11,056 bases of DNA from contig RFQS01000049.1 of NCBI GenBank assembly GCA_009924885.1, positions 1-11,056 on the forward strand, in the 5' to 3' direction. The translations under genes and the position numbers were made by a program. The notes under the pieces were generated by a model. It had not been told where the DNA came from. It did not search any database and worked only from the letters and a program-made list of their open reading frames with translations. Below are positions 1-6,236 of the stretch, one piece after another (position 1 is the first letter of the stretch; the number at the start of each line of letters is the position of its first letter). The DNA is from Pseudomonadota bacterium (GTDB lineage: Bacteria; Cyanobacteriota; Vampirovibrionia; LMEP-6097).

Positions 1-1508
1 GTAAAGATGAAAAGACTATTACTGTAAAATTACGTGAGAATCTTTACTGGAGTGACAGTCGACGCATAACAGCTGATGATGTACTTTTTACTTGGAATGA
101 GCTTTTAATACAGGGAATCGCCTTAAGTTCAGCTCGGGACATCATTAATATAAATGGTAAATTTCCAGAAGTCACTAAGTTAGATGATAAGACCATAGAA
201 TTTAAAACCAGTGAGGTTTTCGCACCCTTTCTTAGAAATTTAGGCATAGAAATAGCTCCTAAACATGATGTCGAAAGATTCTTTAAAAAATATAAGGCTA
301 AAACCTTTTCTGAGAAACAGAAAGCTTTTGAGAAGTATTTAAGTATTTTTACTAAACCCGAAGATATAGTCAGTTCTGGACCTTTTAAATTTTCTAAAAT
401 TCAACGCGGTGAAAGAATAGAATTCGTTAGAAATCCTCTTTACTATGATGTGGACGCTGAGACGGGAAAAAGGCTGCCATACTTTAATCGTTTAATTTAC
501 TCATATGTTCAGGATGATAGTGCTGATATTTTTAAATTTCTCGCTAAAGAGTCAGATGTTTTAGGTGTAAGCCCAGCTAATGCTGCATTAGCAAAGCAAC
601 TCAGTAAAAAATATAATTACACGCTTTATGATTTAGGCACTAGTAATACTACGAATTTTATCTGGTTTAATCTGAGTAAAAACGTTCCAAAGCCACAGTA
701 TGACTGGTTTAATAATTTGGTTTTTAGAGAAGCGGTTTCGCTTGCGATAGATAGGAAAAGCATTATTAATAATGTTTATCAAGGCTTAGGTACCCCGCTT
801 AGTTCTGCTTTGGGAGAGAATTCCCCTTTTGTAAATTTAGATTTAAAGGTAAATAAGCGAGCTTCAGTGAAAGATGCTCTAAAACTCTTAATAGCAGATG
901 GTTTCCGCTTCGATGCGAAAAATAAAATTCTCTACGATAAAAACTCTAATAGAGTGGAGTTCGATTTACTCTCTAATTCAGGCTCTCGGGAAAGAGAGCT
1001 TATGGGAGTGATTATCAGTGATAATTTGGCTGAGATAGGTATAAAGGTTAATTTTAAATTACTGGAGTTTAATAATTATGTCGGTAGAATTATGCAGGGT
1101 CAAAACTACTCTGCTGGCATATTAGCTCTCGGCGGTGGTTCTAATAATGAGCCTAATACTGGGGCTAATGTCTGGAAGAGTGATGGCAGGCTACATCTAT
1201 TCGATCCTAAAGGTTTTCAGAAACAGCCTTTAATTAGAGACTGGGAAAGAGAGATAGATGATTTATTTATTAGAGGCGTGCAGACTTTAGATTTTAATGA
1301 GCGTAAGCTTATTTATGATGAGTTTCAGGCTACAGTTTTTAAATACAAACCACTTATATATTTAGCTAGCCCTAAAACCTTCGCTGCGATTAGAAATGAT
1401 TTAAGAGGCATACGTAAAACTAAGTATGGGGGCATGATACCAGATATCGCTAAGTGTTATAGGGCGTGTAGCGAAACTCCAATTTCTGCGTTTTCGTCGT
1501 CCTCATGA
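1..1508 (+). CDS. ABC-transporter solute-binding protein, family 5 (peptide/oligopeptide type), 5'-truncated
   Basis: The reading frame is open from the window edge (first full codon at 3), giving 501 visible residues; the start and signal peptide lie outside. Early residues read as the family-5 signature: a WSD element followed by ITADDVLFTWNEL, matching the usual 'W-S-D-G-x-P-x-T-A-x-D-V-x-F-(T/S)' block. Later come SGPFKFSKI, RNPLYYD and REAVSLAIDRKSIINNVYQG, all standard landmarks of the DppA/OppA fold. The family binds peptides or other small solutes in the periplasm or at the cell surface and passes them to an ABC permease; no permease or ATPase gene is visible here, so the ligand cannot be inferred. 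The last ten residues (TPISAFSSSS) and the TGA stop are encoded by a repeat element, so the native C-terminus was probably a little different. Family assignment is firm; substrate is unknown. Confidence 0.9.
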   Translation, partial: KDEKTITVKLRENLYWSDSRRITADDVLFTWNELLIQGIALSSARDIININGKFPEVTKLDDKTIEFKTSEVFAPFLRNLGIEIAPKHDVERFFKKYKAKTFSEKQKAFEKYLSIFTKPEDIVSSGPFKFSKIQRGERIEFVRNPLYYDVDAETGKRLPYFNRLIYSYVQDDSADIFKFLAKESDVLGVSPANAALAKQLSKKYNYTLYDLGTSNTTNFIWFNLSKNVPKPQYDWFNNLVFREAVSLAIDRKSIINNVYQGLGTPLSSALGENSPFVNLDLKVNKRASVKDALKLLIADGFRFDAKNKILYDKNSNRVEFDLLSNSGSRERELMGVIISDNLAEIGIKVNFKLLEFNNYVGRIMQGQNYSAGILALGGGSNNEPNTGANVWKSDGRLHLFDPKGFQKQPLIRDWEREIDDLFIRGVQTLDFNERKLIYDEFQATVFKYKPLIYLASPKTFAAIRNDLRGIRKTKYGGMIPDIAKCYRACSETPISAFSSSS

Positions 1509-1559
1509 TCCTCATGTACCGCTAGTACACTGCGGTCATTCGTTCTCCTCAGCCTTGAA
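1475..1559 (+). repeat. Dispersed repeat, copy 1 (extended form), fused to the 3' end of the binding-protein gene
   Basis: Bases 1475-1505 match 9245-9275 at 30 of 31 positions, including TGCGTTTTCGTCGTCCTCA. After CCTCA, copy 1 carries 46 extra bases (1506-1551) and then resumes with GCCTTGAA, as in copy 2. The extra block ends in a second CCTCA, so it is bounded by a 5-bp direct duplication. It contains two mutually exclusive small hairpins: TGTAC (1515-1519) with GTACA (1525-1529), and ACCGC (1518-1522) with GCGGT (1532-1536). The outer 16-bp inverted repeat of copy 2 is not seen here. The element supplies the last codons and the TGA of the upstream gene. Confidence 0.8.
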
Positions 1560-1584
1560 CTAGTATATACATTTCTGCTATTAT
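1555..1584 (+). promoter_or_regulatory. Candidate sigma70-type promoter for the 1644 gene
   Basis: TTGAAC (1555-1560, four of six matches to TTGACA) is followed after 18 bases by TATTAT (1579-1584, five of six matches to TATAAT). The -35 hexamer lies in the last bases of the repeat element, so the element may have contributed promoter sequence. The expected start would be near 1591, giving a leader of about 50 bases. This is a consensus match only. Confidence 0.4.
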
Positions 1585-1590
1585 GTATAT
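1565..1590. promoter_or_regulatory. Inverted repeat over the candidate -10 box (possible operator)
   Basis: ATATACAT (1565-1572) and ATGTATAT (1583-1590) are perfect 8-bp inverted repeats separated by 10 bases, about one helical turn. The candidate -10 box sits in the gap and right arm. The geometry suits a dimeric repressor site. It is not followed by a T run, so it does not look like a terminator. No cognate regulator is visible in the window. Confidence 0.4.
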
Positions 1591-1643
1591 TTAATGGTAA
1601 ACGCGCCCACGGTGCTGTTTTACTATAGGAGATCTAATCCCCC

Positions 1644-2462
1644 GTGCCTTTACCCATAATAGGTAATGCTACCGAAGCTGCTAGATCGGTCTTCGCCAAT
1701 GCTGTACAGACCGCTGTACCAGCACCTCTTGTCGCACTTGCAGATGTTGGGCAGGGAAATCAAGAAAAGAAAACTCAGGAAATTCTAGAAGAATCCCGAG
1801 ATACTAAGAAGAATATTTCTCAGCGTAAGTTAGATGACGCTAAAAAAACGATTACTGGTATAGTTCAGCCTGGTATAAATATTTTTAATCCTTTGAATTT
1901 ACTCAGTAATGCTTGGTATTTTTTAGTAGATATATTACCCATTAAACACAGTTCTAATAAGATTCTCGCTGATAATTTAGAGATTTTTCGTAACTCGCAT
2001 CAGACTAAAGACTTTCAGACACGTGCAATGAAAGTTTTTAGAGACCATTTAACCTTTCTGGATATAGACATGCAGCGTATGGGGTCTAAGCCGCCTATTT
2101 TTAATATTTTTCCATTTAATCTTTTCGGAAAGCAGAACGCTGAAAGGGAAAGGACTCTAGCTGAGAAGACTAAATATCTTCCAGAAGTAGTGCAGAGTCT
2201 AAGTGAGCATTTAGATTTTATTAAAGAAAATATGGTTACTAATACGGCTCAAGGGCATACTGGTTTTACAGATAGTGATGGCAGGTATAATCCAGCACTG
2301 ACAGTGGGAGACTTTAATACTTTAAAAAGATTCTCTGCGGAAATTTCAGATGGCGGTAAATATTCTAAACTCAAGAATTATCCGCCTATGCAGCAGATTA
2401 AAGCGAAGGTAGATGAAATGGTAAATGAGCTAAAACCGGCCTATGAGGGCTATGCACATTAA
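1644..2462 (+). CDS. Hypothetical protein, 272 aa
   Basis: I do not recognise this protein. The start is GTG at 1644, because an in-frame TAA lies three codons upstream; AGGAG at 1627-1631 is a possible but rather distant ribosome site (12 bases). Residues 5-40 are Ala-rich and mildly hydrophobic (AARSVFANAV, APLVALADVG) but do not make a convincing signal peptide. Residues 40-72 are charged and helical. Residues 78-101 (INIFNPLNLLSNAWYFLVDI) and 151-162 (IFNIFPFNLFGK) are aromatic-rich, with a repeated 'I-F-N-x-F/L' flavour, and could touch a membrane. The C-terminal half is helical and charged. It follows the repeat element and is convergent with rnpA: its TAA (2460-2462) overlaps the rnpA stop. 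The ORF is long and well bounded, so it is probably real; the function is unknown. Confidence 0.7.
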   Translation: MPLPIIGNATEAARSVFANAVQTAVPAPLVALADVGQGNQEKKTQEILEESRDTKKNISQRKLDDAKKTITGIVQPGINIFNPLNLLSNAWYFLVDILPIKHSSNKILADNLEIFRNSHQTKDFQTRAMKVFRDHLTFLDIDMQRMGSKPPIFNIFPFNLFGKQNAERERTLAEKTKYLPEVVQSLSEHLDFIKENMVTNTAQGHTGFTDSDGRYNPALTVGDFNTLKRFSAEISDGGKYSKLKNYPPMQQIKAKVDEMVNELKPAYEGYAH

Positions 2463-2833
2463 AGGCACTTTCTGAGTAACTCTTCTAGCTCAAGCTTATA
2501 CTCATTAAATGTAGACAGGCTTTTATCAGATTTAACTGAATTTTTTAAAGATATAACGAGAAGGCCGATAGCTTTTAATTTTTCGGCGTTTTCTGAATTT
2601 AAACGAAAGAGCCTGTAAACCTCTCGGAGACCACGTTTGTATTTATTTCTAATAACCGCACTCTTCGAAAATTTTTTAGATATGACGAAGCCCACGAAGG
2701 GCAGTCTATCTTTATAGTTTTCTCGGGTAACAGTAAAGTTAATTTTTAAATTCTTACTAGTAAAGCATTTACCTTTTTCATAGGCCTGTAAAAACAGACC
2801 ATTAAATCTAAGGCGTTCTGATCTGCTTAACAA
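2459..2833 (-). CDS. rnpA: Ribonuclease P protein component
   Basis: A 124-residue protein of normal family length. RnpA is the small basic protein that helps the RnpB ribozyme bind precursor tRNA and cleave off the 5' leader. The family signature is clear: GFVISKKFSKSAVIRNKYKR followed by GLREVYR (residues 48-74), with the RNR-type helix at 62-71, and an N-terminal SRSERLR segment typical of the family. The start is TTG at 2833; no ATG or GTG occurs between it and the rpmH stop, which is in the same frame 15 bases upstream, and the N-terminus aligns with known RnpA starts. No strong Shine-Dalgarno is seen. It is co-directional with and directly downstream of rpmH, the classic arrangement. 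The 3' end overlaps the stop of the convergent 1644 gene, leaving no space for a terminator. Confidence 0.95.
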   Translation of the reverse strand: MLSRSERLRFNGLFLQAYEKGKCFTSKNLKINFTVTRENYKDRLPFVGFVISKKFSKSAVIRNKYKRGLREVYRLFRLNSENAEKLKAIGLLVISLKNSVKSDKSLSTFNEYKLELEELLRKCL

Positions 2834-2848
2834 GATGATCTTAAGTGT

Positions 2849-2983
2849 TTATAGGGAAATTTGTTTACGGCCTCTAGCTCTTCTTCTTTTTAGAACTCTA
2901 CGACCAGTAGGTGTCGCCATTCTTGCGCGAAAGCCGCTGGTTCTTTTTCTTTTTCTGCTAGTACCGCCTAAAGTTTGTTTCAT
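2849..2983 (-). CDS. rpmH: 50S ribosomal protein L34
   Basis: A 44-residue, very basic protein reading MKQ then TLGGTSRKRKRTSGFRARM, then ATPTGRRVLKRRRARGRK, ending QISL. L34 is a structural protein of the large ribosomal subunit. The length is normal and the motif 'R-x-x-G-F-x-x-R-M-x-T-x-x-G-R-x-x-L-x-x-R-R-x-x-G-R' is intact. The TLGGT amino end is the cyanobacterial/plastid-like form and is the main lineage hint of the window. ATG at 2983 is the only sensible start. No Shine-Dalgarno is visible, and the candidate promoter lies so close that the transcript may be almost leaderless. rnpA follows 15 bases after the stop. An open frame on the opposite strand (2835-3023) is its shadow. Confidence 0.95.
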   Translation of the reverse strand: MKQTLGGTSRKRKRTSGFRARMATPTGRRVLKRRRARGRKQISL

Positions 2984-2994
2984 GGCAAATGGTT

Positions 2995-3024
2995 ATTTTA
3001 TCGTATTTCCATATCTTTTGTAAA
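2995..3024 (-). promoter_or_regulatory. Candidate promoter of rpmH-rnpA
   Basis: Read on the minus strand, TTTACA (3024-3019) is followed after 18 bases by TAAAAT (3000-2995), each five of six consensus matches. Initiation would fall near 2988, about five bases before the rpmH ATG, implying a leaderless or near-leaderless mRNA. It lies in the divergent gap shared with the gene starting at 3066. Confidence 0.5.
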
Positions 3025-3065
3025 ATTTTTCTTGAAAAATATCTTTATACTTTAAAATTTAAGCT

Positions 3066-4175
3066 GTGTTTGACTTGAAATTAACAGAATTAATGTTCAA
3101 ATCCTTAAAGCAAGATCCTAGTTTAGCTAATGCTGAAGACTGGGAAGGCGCTGGAGATTATGCTGCTGCGTTACGCTTTCTCCCTCATGCTTTTAATTGT
3201 TACCGCAATGCGATGCAGCTTAAGAAGACAGAGGAGCCTTTAATTCATAAAATTGATGTGACTTTAGAGAAGCTGACTAATGTCTTAGAATATGTGCCGA
3301 AGGCATCTAAAGCTTTAATAGATGAAATTCGGTTGAATAATCCTTTAGATCCCTCTGCTTGGCTGAATATAGTGAATTCACTTTTAAAAGAGGGGATTCA
3401 AGTCGAGAATTTAGAAGCGATTAAATTTGTTTTTGGTATGACTATATACTGTGCAGTTCGTTCCCAGCTTGATGTTACTAGCTTGAATCAAAATTTATTA
3501 CCTTTTTTAGAGGGTCGTGAGTTTGATGAGGCTGATCTGAAATTTAACAAGGTTTCTTTAGAAGGTGTTAAAACCATAGTCGCTCTTGGTGATAATGTAA
3601 CTTTGGGTTTACAGAATAACTGGGAACTTAAGCCAGAAGAGACTTTTCATTATTTATGGCATCAAGAATTTTCTAATAAAGATGAGGTAAAGCTTATTAA
3701 TAGTGGTATCTCGGGTGCTGGTATCCTTGATGCGATGCTTTATTTAGGGCGTGATGTGATAAATCACAGACCAGATATGGTTTTGATTAACTATGGCATG
3801 AATGATGCTTGGCTAGGTAGCCAGATTCTTTTAGCTTATGAAGCTTTGCTTGAGTACCTGATTAAGTTTTTAAAACTAAATAGTATAAAAGTAATTTTAA
3901 TTGGACCAGTACCACATATCCCGAAGGCATGCCCTTTGGCTCAGAGACCGAATCCAGGCTTAAGCTTAGATGAGGTGAAAGTCGATGCTTTTAATAAAAT
4001 ATCTAAGCAAATCGCTCTTAGGCAGAAGGTTCCCTTCGTAGATTTAGCTGCAAAATTTCCTTTGGTGGAGGAGCAGAGAGTGAAATATTTCGCCAATGGC
4101 TTTAATCAACCTAATCTAGAAGGGCATATGCTTATTAAAAATGCTTTAGAAGCAGTTTGCTCTCGCGGTTTATAA
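3066..4175 (+). CDS. SGNH-hydrolase-fold protein with substituted catalytic residues; helical (TPR-like) N-terminus
   Basis: 369 residues from a GTG start; an in-frame ATG at 3093 is an alternative, and neither has a clear ribosome site. Residues 1-150 are helical, and DYAAALRFLPHAFNCYRNAM (31-50) has a TPR-like look. From about 165 the SGNH/GDSL fold can be read. Block I is IVALGDNVTLG (171-181), where the usual GDS is GDN, so the nucleophilic Ser is Asn177. Block II, INSGISGAG, keeps its Gly (214). Block III is GMND (244-247) with the oxyanion Asn intact. Block V, where D-x-x-H-P is expected, reads NGFNQPNLEGH (344-354), so Asp and His appear as Asn and Gln. By sequence it should not be an active Ser hydrolase. 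kdsB starts 8 bases later, so the two are probably co-transcribed; a role in lipid or sugar binding during envelope assembly is only a guess. Fold assignment is good; function is unknown. Confidence 0.8.
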   Translation: MFDLKLTELMFKSLKQDPSLANAEDWEGAGDYAAALRFLPHAFNCYRNAMQLKKTEEPLIHKIDVTLEKLTNVLEYVPKASKALIDEIRLNNPLDPSAWLNIVNSLLKEGIQVENLEAIKFVFGMTIYCAVRSQLDVTSLNQNLLPFLEGREFDEADLKFNKVSLEGVKTIVALGDNVTLGLQNNWELKPEETFHYLWHQEFSNKDEVKLINSGISGAGILDAMLYLGRDVINHRPDMVLINYGMNDAWLGSQILLAYEALLEYLIKFLKLNSIKVILIGPVPHIPKACPLAQRPNPGLSLDEVKVDAFNKISKQIALRQKVPFVDLAAKFPLVEEQRVKYFANGFNQPNLEGHMLIKNALEAVCSRGL

Positions 4176-4183
4176 TATTAGTA

Positions 4184-4990
4184 ATGAGTACTGATAAATC
4201 TAAAAACACGGAAAGTGTGGCTGTGCCTCAATCTCGGAAGATAGTTGCAGTAATACCTTCTCGCTATGAGAGTTCTAGGTTGCCAGGTAAGCCACTGCTT
4301 AAGCTTGGTGAGAAGACCATGATACAGCTAGTGTATGAGCAGGTGGCGAAGGCTAAGCATCTAGATGAGCTAGTAGTGGCTACTGATGATAGTCGAATCT
4401 ATGATCATGTTTTGAGCTTTGGTGGGGCGGTAATGATGACTTCTGCTGAGCATCAATCTGGGACTGATAGAATAGCAGAGCTAGCAGAAAAGAACCCGCA
4501 TTGGGATTTAATTATTAATGTTCAAGGCGATGAACCATTCTTAGATCCAGCTGATATAGATAGAACTATTCATCCTTTCTTGCTCGAACCTAATCTGGAA
4601 ATGCTTAGTATCTATCATGAAATTACTGATGAAGCTGAGATATTGAATCCGAATAATGTTAAAGTCGTGACTGACATTAATGACTATGCATTATATTTCT
4701 CTAGATCGCCGATTCCCTGTCTAAGAGATAGATCAGGAATGAATCTAAAAGCTAAAAAGCACTTAGGGCTGTATGTCTATAAGCGTGATGTTTTACTAAC
4801 TTTAGCGAGGCTTCCTCAGAGTGAGCTAGAGAAATTAGAAAAATTAGAACAGCTTAGGGCTTTAGAAAATCAGATCAAAATAAGAATGATTAAGGTTAAA
4901 TCAGCTGCTATCGGGATAGATACGGAGGCGGATTATTTAAAAGCCTTAGAATTGATGTCATCTTTCGGGATTAGAACCTCTTCTACATAA
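4184..4990 (+). CDS. kdsB: 3-deoxy-manno-octulosonate cytidylyltransferase (CMP-Kdo synthetase)
   Basis: Makes CMP-Kdo from CTP and Kdo, the activated sugar for the inner core of lipopolysaccharide; a cytoplasmic enzyme. The motifs occur in order, numbered from ATG 4184: IPSRYESSRLPGKPL (24-38, nucleotide loop), TSAEHQSGTDR (86-96), NVQGDEPF (112-119, metal/substrate Asp), PNNVKVV (156-162), SRSPIP (173-178), HLGLYVY (193-199), LEQLRALEN (221-229) and GIDTEADY (244-251). The 268 residues include a Ser/Lys-rich N-terminal tail of about 19 residues absent from the typical 250-residue enzyme. A TTG at 4157 would also be in frame but would overlap the SGNH gene; ATG 4184 is preferred. It lies 8 bases after the SGNH stop. 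No intrinsic terminator is visible after it. All key residues appear intact. Confidence 0.95.
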   Translation: MSTDKSKNTESVAVPQSRKIVAVIPSRYESSRLPGKPLLKLGEKTMIQLVYEQVAKAKHLDELVVATDDSRIYDHVLSFGGAVMMTSAEHQSGTDRIAELAEKNPHWDLIINVQGDEPFLDPADIDRTIHPFLLEPNLEMLSIYHEITDEAEILNPNNVKVVTDINDYALYFSRSPIPCLRDRSGMNLKAKKHLGLYVYKRDVLLTLARLPQSELEKLEKLEQLRALENQIKIRMIKVKSAAIGIDTEADYLKALELMSSFGIRTSST

Positions 4991-5121
4991 GGAATCTAAA
5001 AAAAGGATAAATAAAAAATAAAAGATAAAATCCATATTAATGCGTGGGAATTTTGTTGATCCGTGGGTAGATTATATTAAAGCTCAAATTTCTTTGAAGA
5101 ATTTCAGCCTCTTGCTTTCTT

Positions 5122-5151
5122 TTTACAGGGGCGTTTTTCTTTGTGTATATT
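5122..5151 (+). promoter_or_regulatory. Candidate promoter for the 5188-6236 gene pair
   Basis: TTTACA (5122-5127) and TATATT (5146-5151), each five of six consensus matches, are separated by 18 bases; the expected start is near 5158. AGGTGA at about 5175-5180 is then a good ribosome site for the ATG at 5188. Nothing else is apparent in the 197-base gap after kdsB apart from an imperfect AAATTTCTT / AAGAATTT inverted repeat near 5088-5105. Confidence 0.5.
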
Positions 5152-5187
5152 TACAGCGTAATCGTAAATTAAATAGGTGAATTAAAT

Positions 5188-5751
5188 ATGGCGAAATTTG
5201 GTGCAGATATATTAAAGACTTTAAAAAGGATATTTCCGGTTTTTTCTAAGGTTCATAGAGAAAAGCGTTTTAATCAGGAGTCCGCTAATTCTTTTGTTGG
5301 ATCAATAAGAGAAGAGGGGGACAACAGTGATAAGCCTAGGTTTGCTAGCTCAAAGCTTAAGAAGAGTCATATTATTTCTTATTATGAATCAACTCCAGAG
5401 GGTTCTAAGCTTATGGAGGGGATTCGTTTAAATCGCAGTTTTATTGAAGAAGCTATTAATGCTTTAAAGCAGGACCAGGATGATTTAATTTGGTTTCTAG
5501 TTGATGAGCAGGGTGAATTGCAGTATGATCTAGACGGCGATTTAATTATTTTTAAGCCAGGTGATGGTACTGTCCTTTCTGATGAACAAAGAGAGTGTCA
5601 GAAGGTTAGGCTTGGTTTATATGAATCAAGGATAATGATTCAAGGTGCTAATCTCGGTAATTTTGAATGGGATAAGACTTATTTGTTTGCTTTCGCTGAT
5701 ACAGGTGAGCTTGAAAGTATAAGACCAATAGGTAATAATTTCCATATATGA
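5188..5751 (+). CDS. Hypothetical protein, 187 aa, coupled to an EF-hand gene
   Basis: Not recognised. ATG 5188 is supported by AGGTGA eight bases upstream. The N-terminus (MAKFGADILKTLKRIFPVF) is basic and amphipathic rather than a signal peptide, followed by a polar, probably loose stretch to about residue 65. Residues 65-187 look like a compact alpha/beta domain, with ESTPEGSKLMEGIRLNRSFI and then alternating strands such as LIWFLVDEQGELQYDLDGDL and a closing YLFAFADTGELESIRPIGNN. No transmembrane segment and few Cys (one) are seen. Its stop shares ATGA with the start of the EF-hand gene, so the two are almost certainly translated in a coupled manner and may act together. Confidence 0.75.
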   Translation: MAKFGADILKTLKRIFPVFSKVHREKRFNQESANSFVGSIREEGDNSDKPRFASSKLKKSHIISYYESTPEGSKLMEGIRLNRSFIEEAINALKQDQDDLIWFLVDEQGELQYDLDGDLIIFKPGDGTVLSDEQRECQKVRLGLYESRIMIQGANLGNFEWDKTYLFAFADTGELESIRPIGNNFHI

Positions 5752-6236
5752 TTTTAATAGCTGCTCTATTAAGCTTCTGGACTCCTTTCTGGGCATCTAA
5801 AGAAGAGCAGCAACAGAGAGTTAAAATAGAGAAAGACTGTTTTTTTATTCAGAACATTTGTTTTCGCGATTATGATTTTGCTTATATTGATAGAGATCAG
5901 AGTTTACTGCTTAGTTTTCAGGAGGCTAAGTTATATCGCTTAGAATTATTTCTTGAGGCAGATAAAAATAGTGATGGCAAGATTAATCAAGCGGAATTTT
6001 TAATAGCCTCTCGCGATCTAGCTTTTAAGCCAGCTTGTTCAGAGAAAAAAGTAGTCGAATCTTATGAAAAGAGGATTCTGAAAGAGTTTAATAAATTTGA
6101 TTCCAATATGGACATGAGAATAACTTCACAAGAGCTTGAAAACTACGGTTCGCAGGTTTTTGATGAAATGGATATTAACGATGATAATGAGGTTTCTATT
6201 AAAGAGTTAAAAGAGTTTAATGTAAGTTTAAACTAG
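5748..6236 (+). CDS. EF-hand calcium-binding protein with N-terminal hydrophobic segment, probably exported
   Basis: 162 residues starting at the ATG of an ATGA overlap with the upstream gene. Residues 1-16 (MILIAALLSFWTPFWA) are hydrophobic, like a short signal sequence, though the usual positive residues before the core are missing. Three 12-residue loops have the canonical Ca-ligand pattern: DKNSDGKINQAE (72-83), DSNMDMRITSQE (118-129) and DINDDNEVSIKE (142-153). A degenerate fourth, DRDQSLLLSFQE (48-59), pairs with the first, giving two pairs each with 24-residue spacing, a compact arrangement also found in bacterial EF-hand proteins. Cys31, Cys38 and Cys97 could form disulfides if exported. 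The role is probably calcium binding or sensing outside the cytoplasm; the partner is unknown, with the coupled 187-aa protein the obvious candidate. The 3' end overlaps the convergent minus-strand gene by nine bases. Confidence 0.85.
   Translation: MILIAALLSFWTPFWASKEEQQQRVKIEKDCFFIQNICFRDYDFAYIDRDQSLLLSFQEAKLYRLELFLEADKNSDGKINQAEFLIASRDLAFKPACSEKKVVESYEKRILKEFNKFDSNMDMRITSQELENYGSQVFDEMDINDDNEVSIKELKEFNVSLN

Noticed and set aside
44..247. Minus-strand open frame of 67 codons
   Set aside because: It lies wholly inside the solute-binding-protein frame, which carries clear family motifs here.
2835..3023. Plus-strand open frame opposite rpmH
   Set aside because: The minus strand encodes an unmistakable L34; the plus-strand translation is Leu/Phe-rich shadow sequence.
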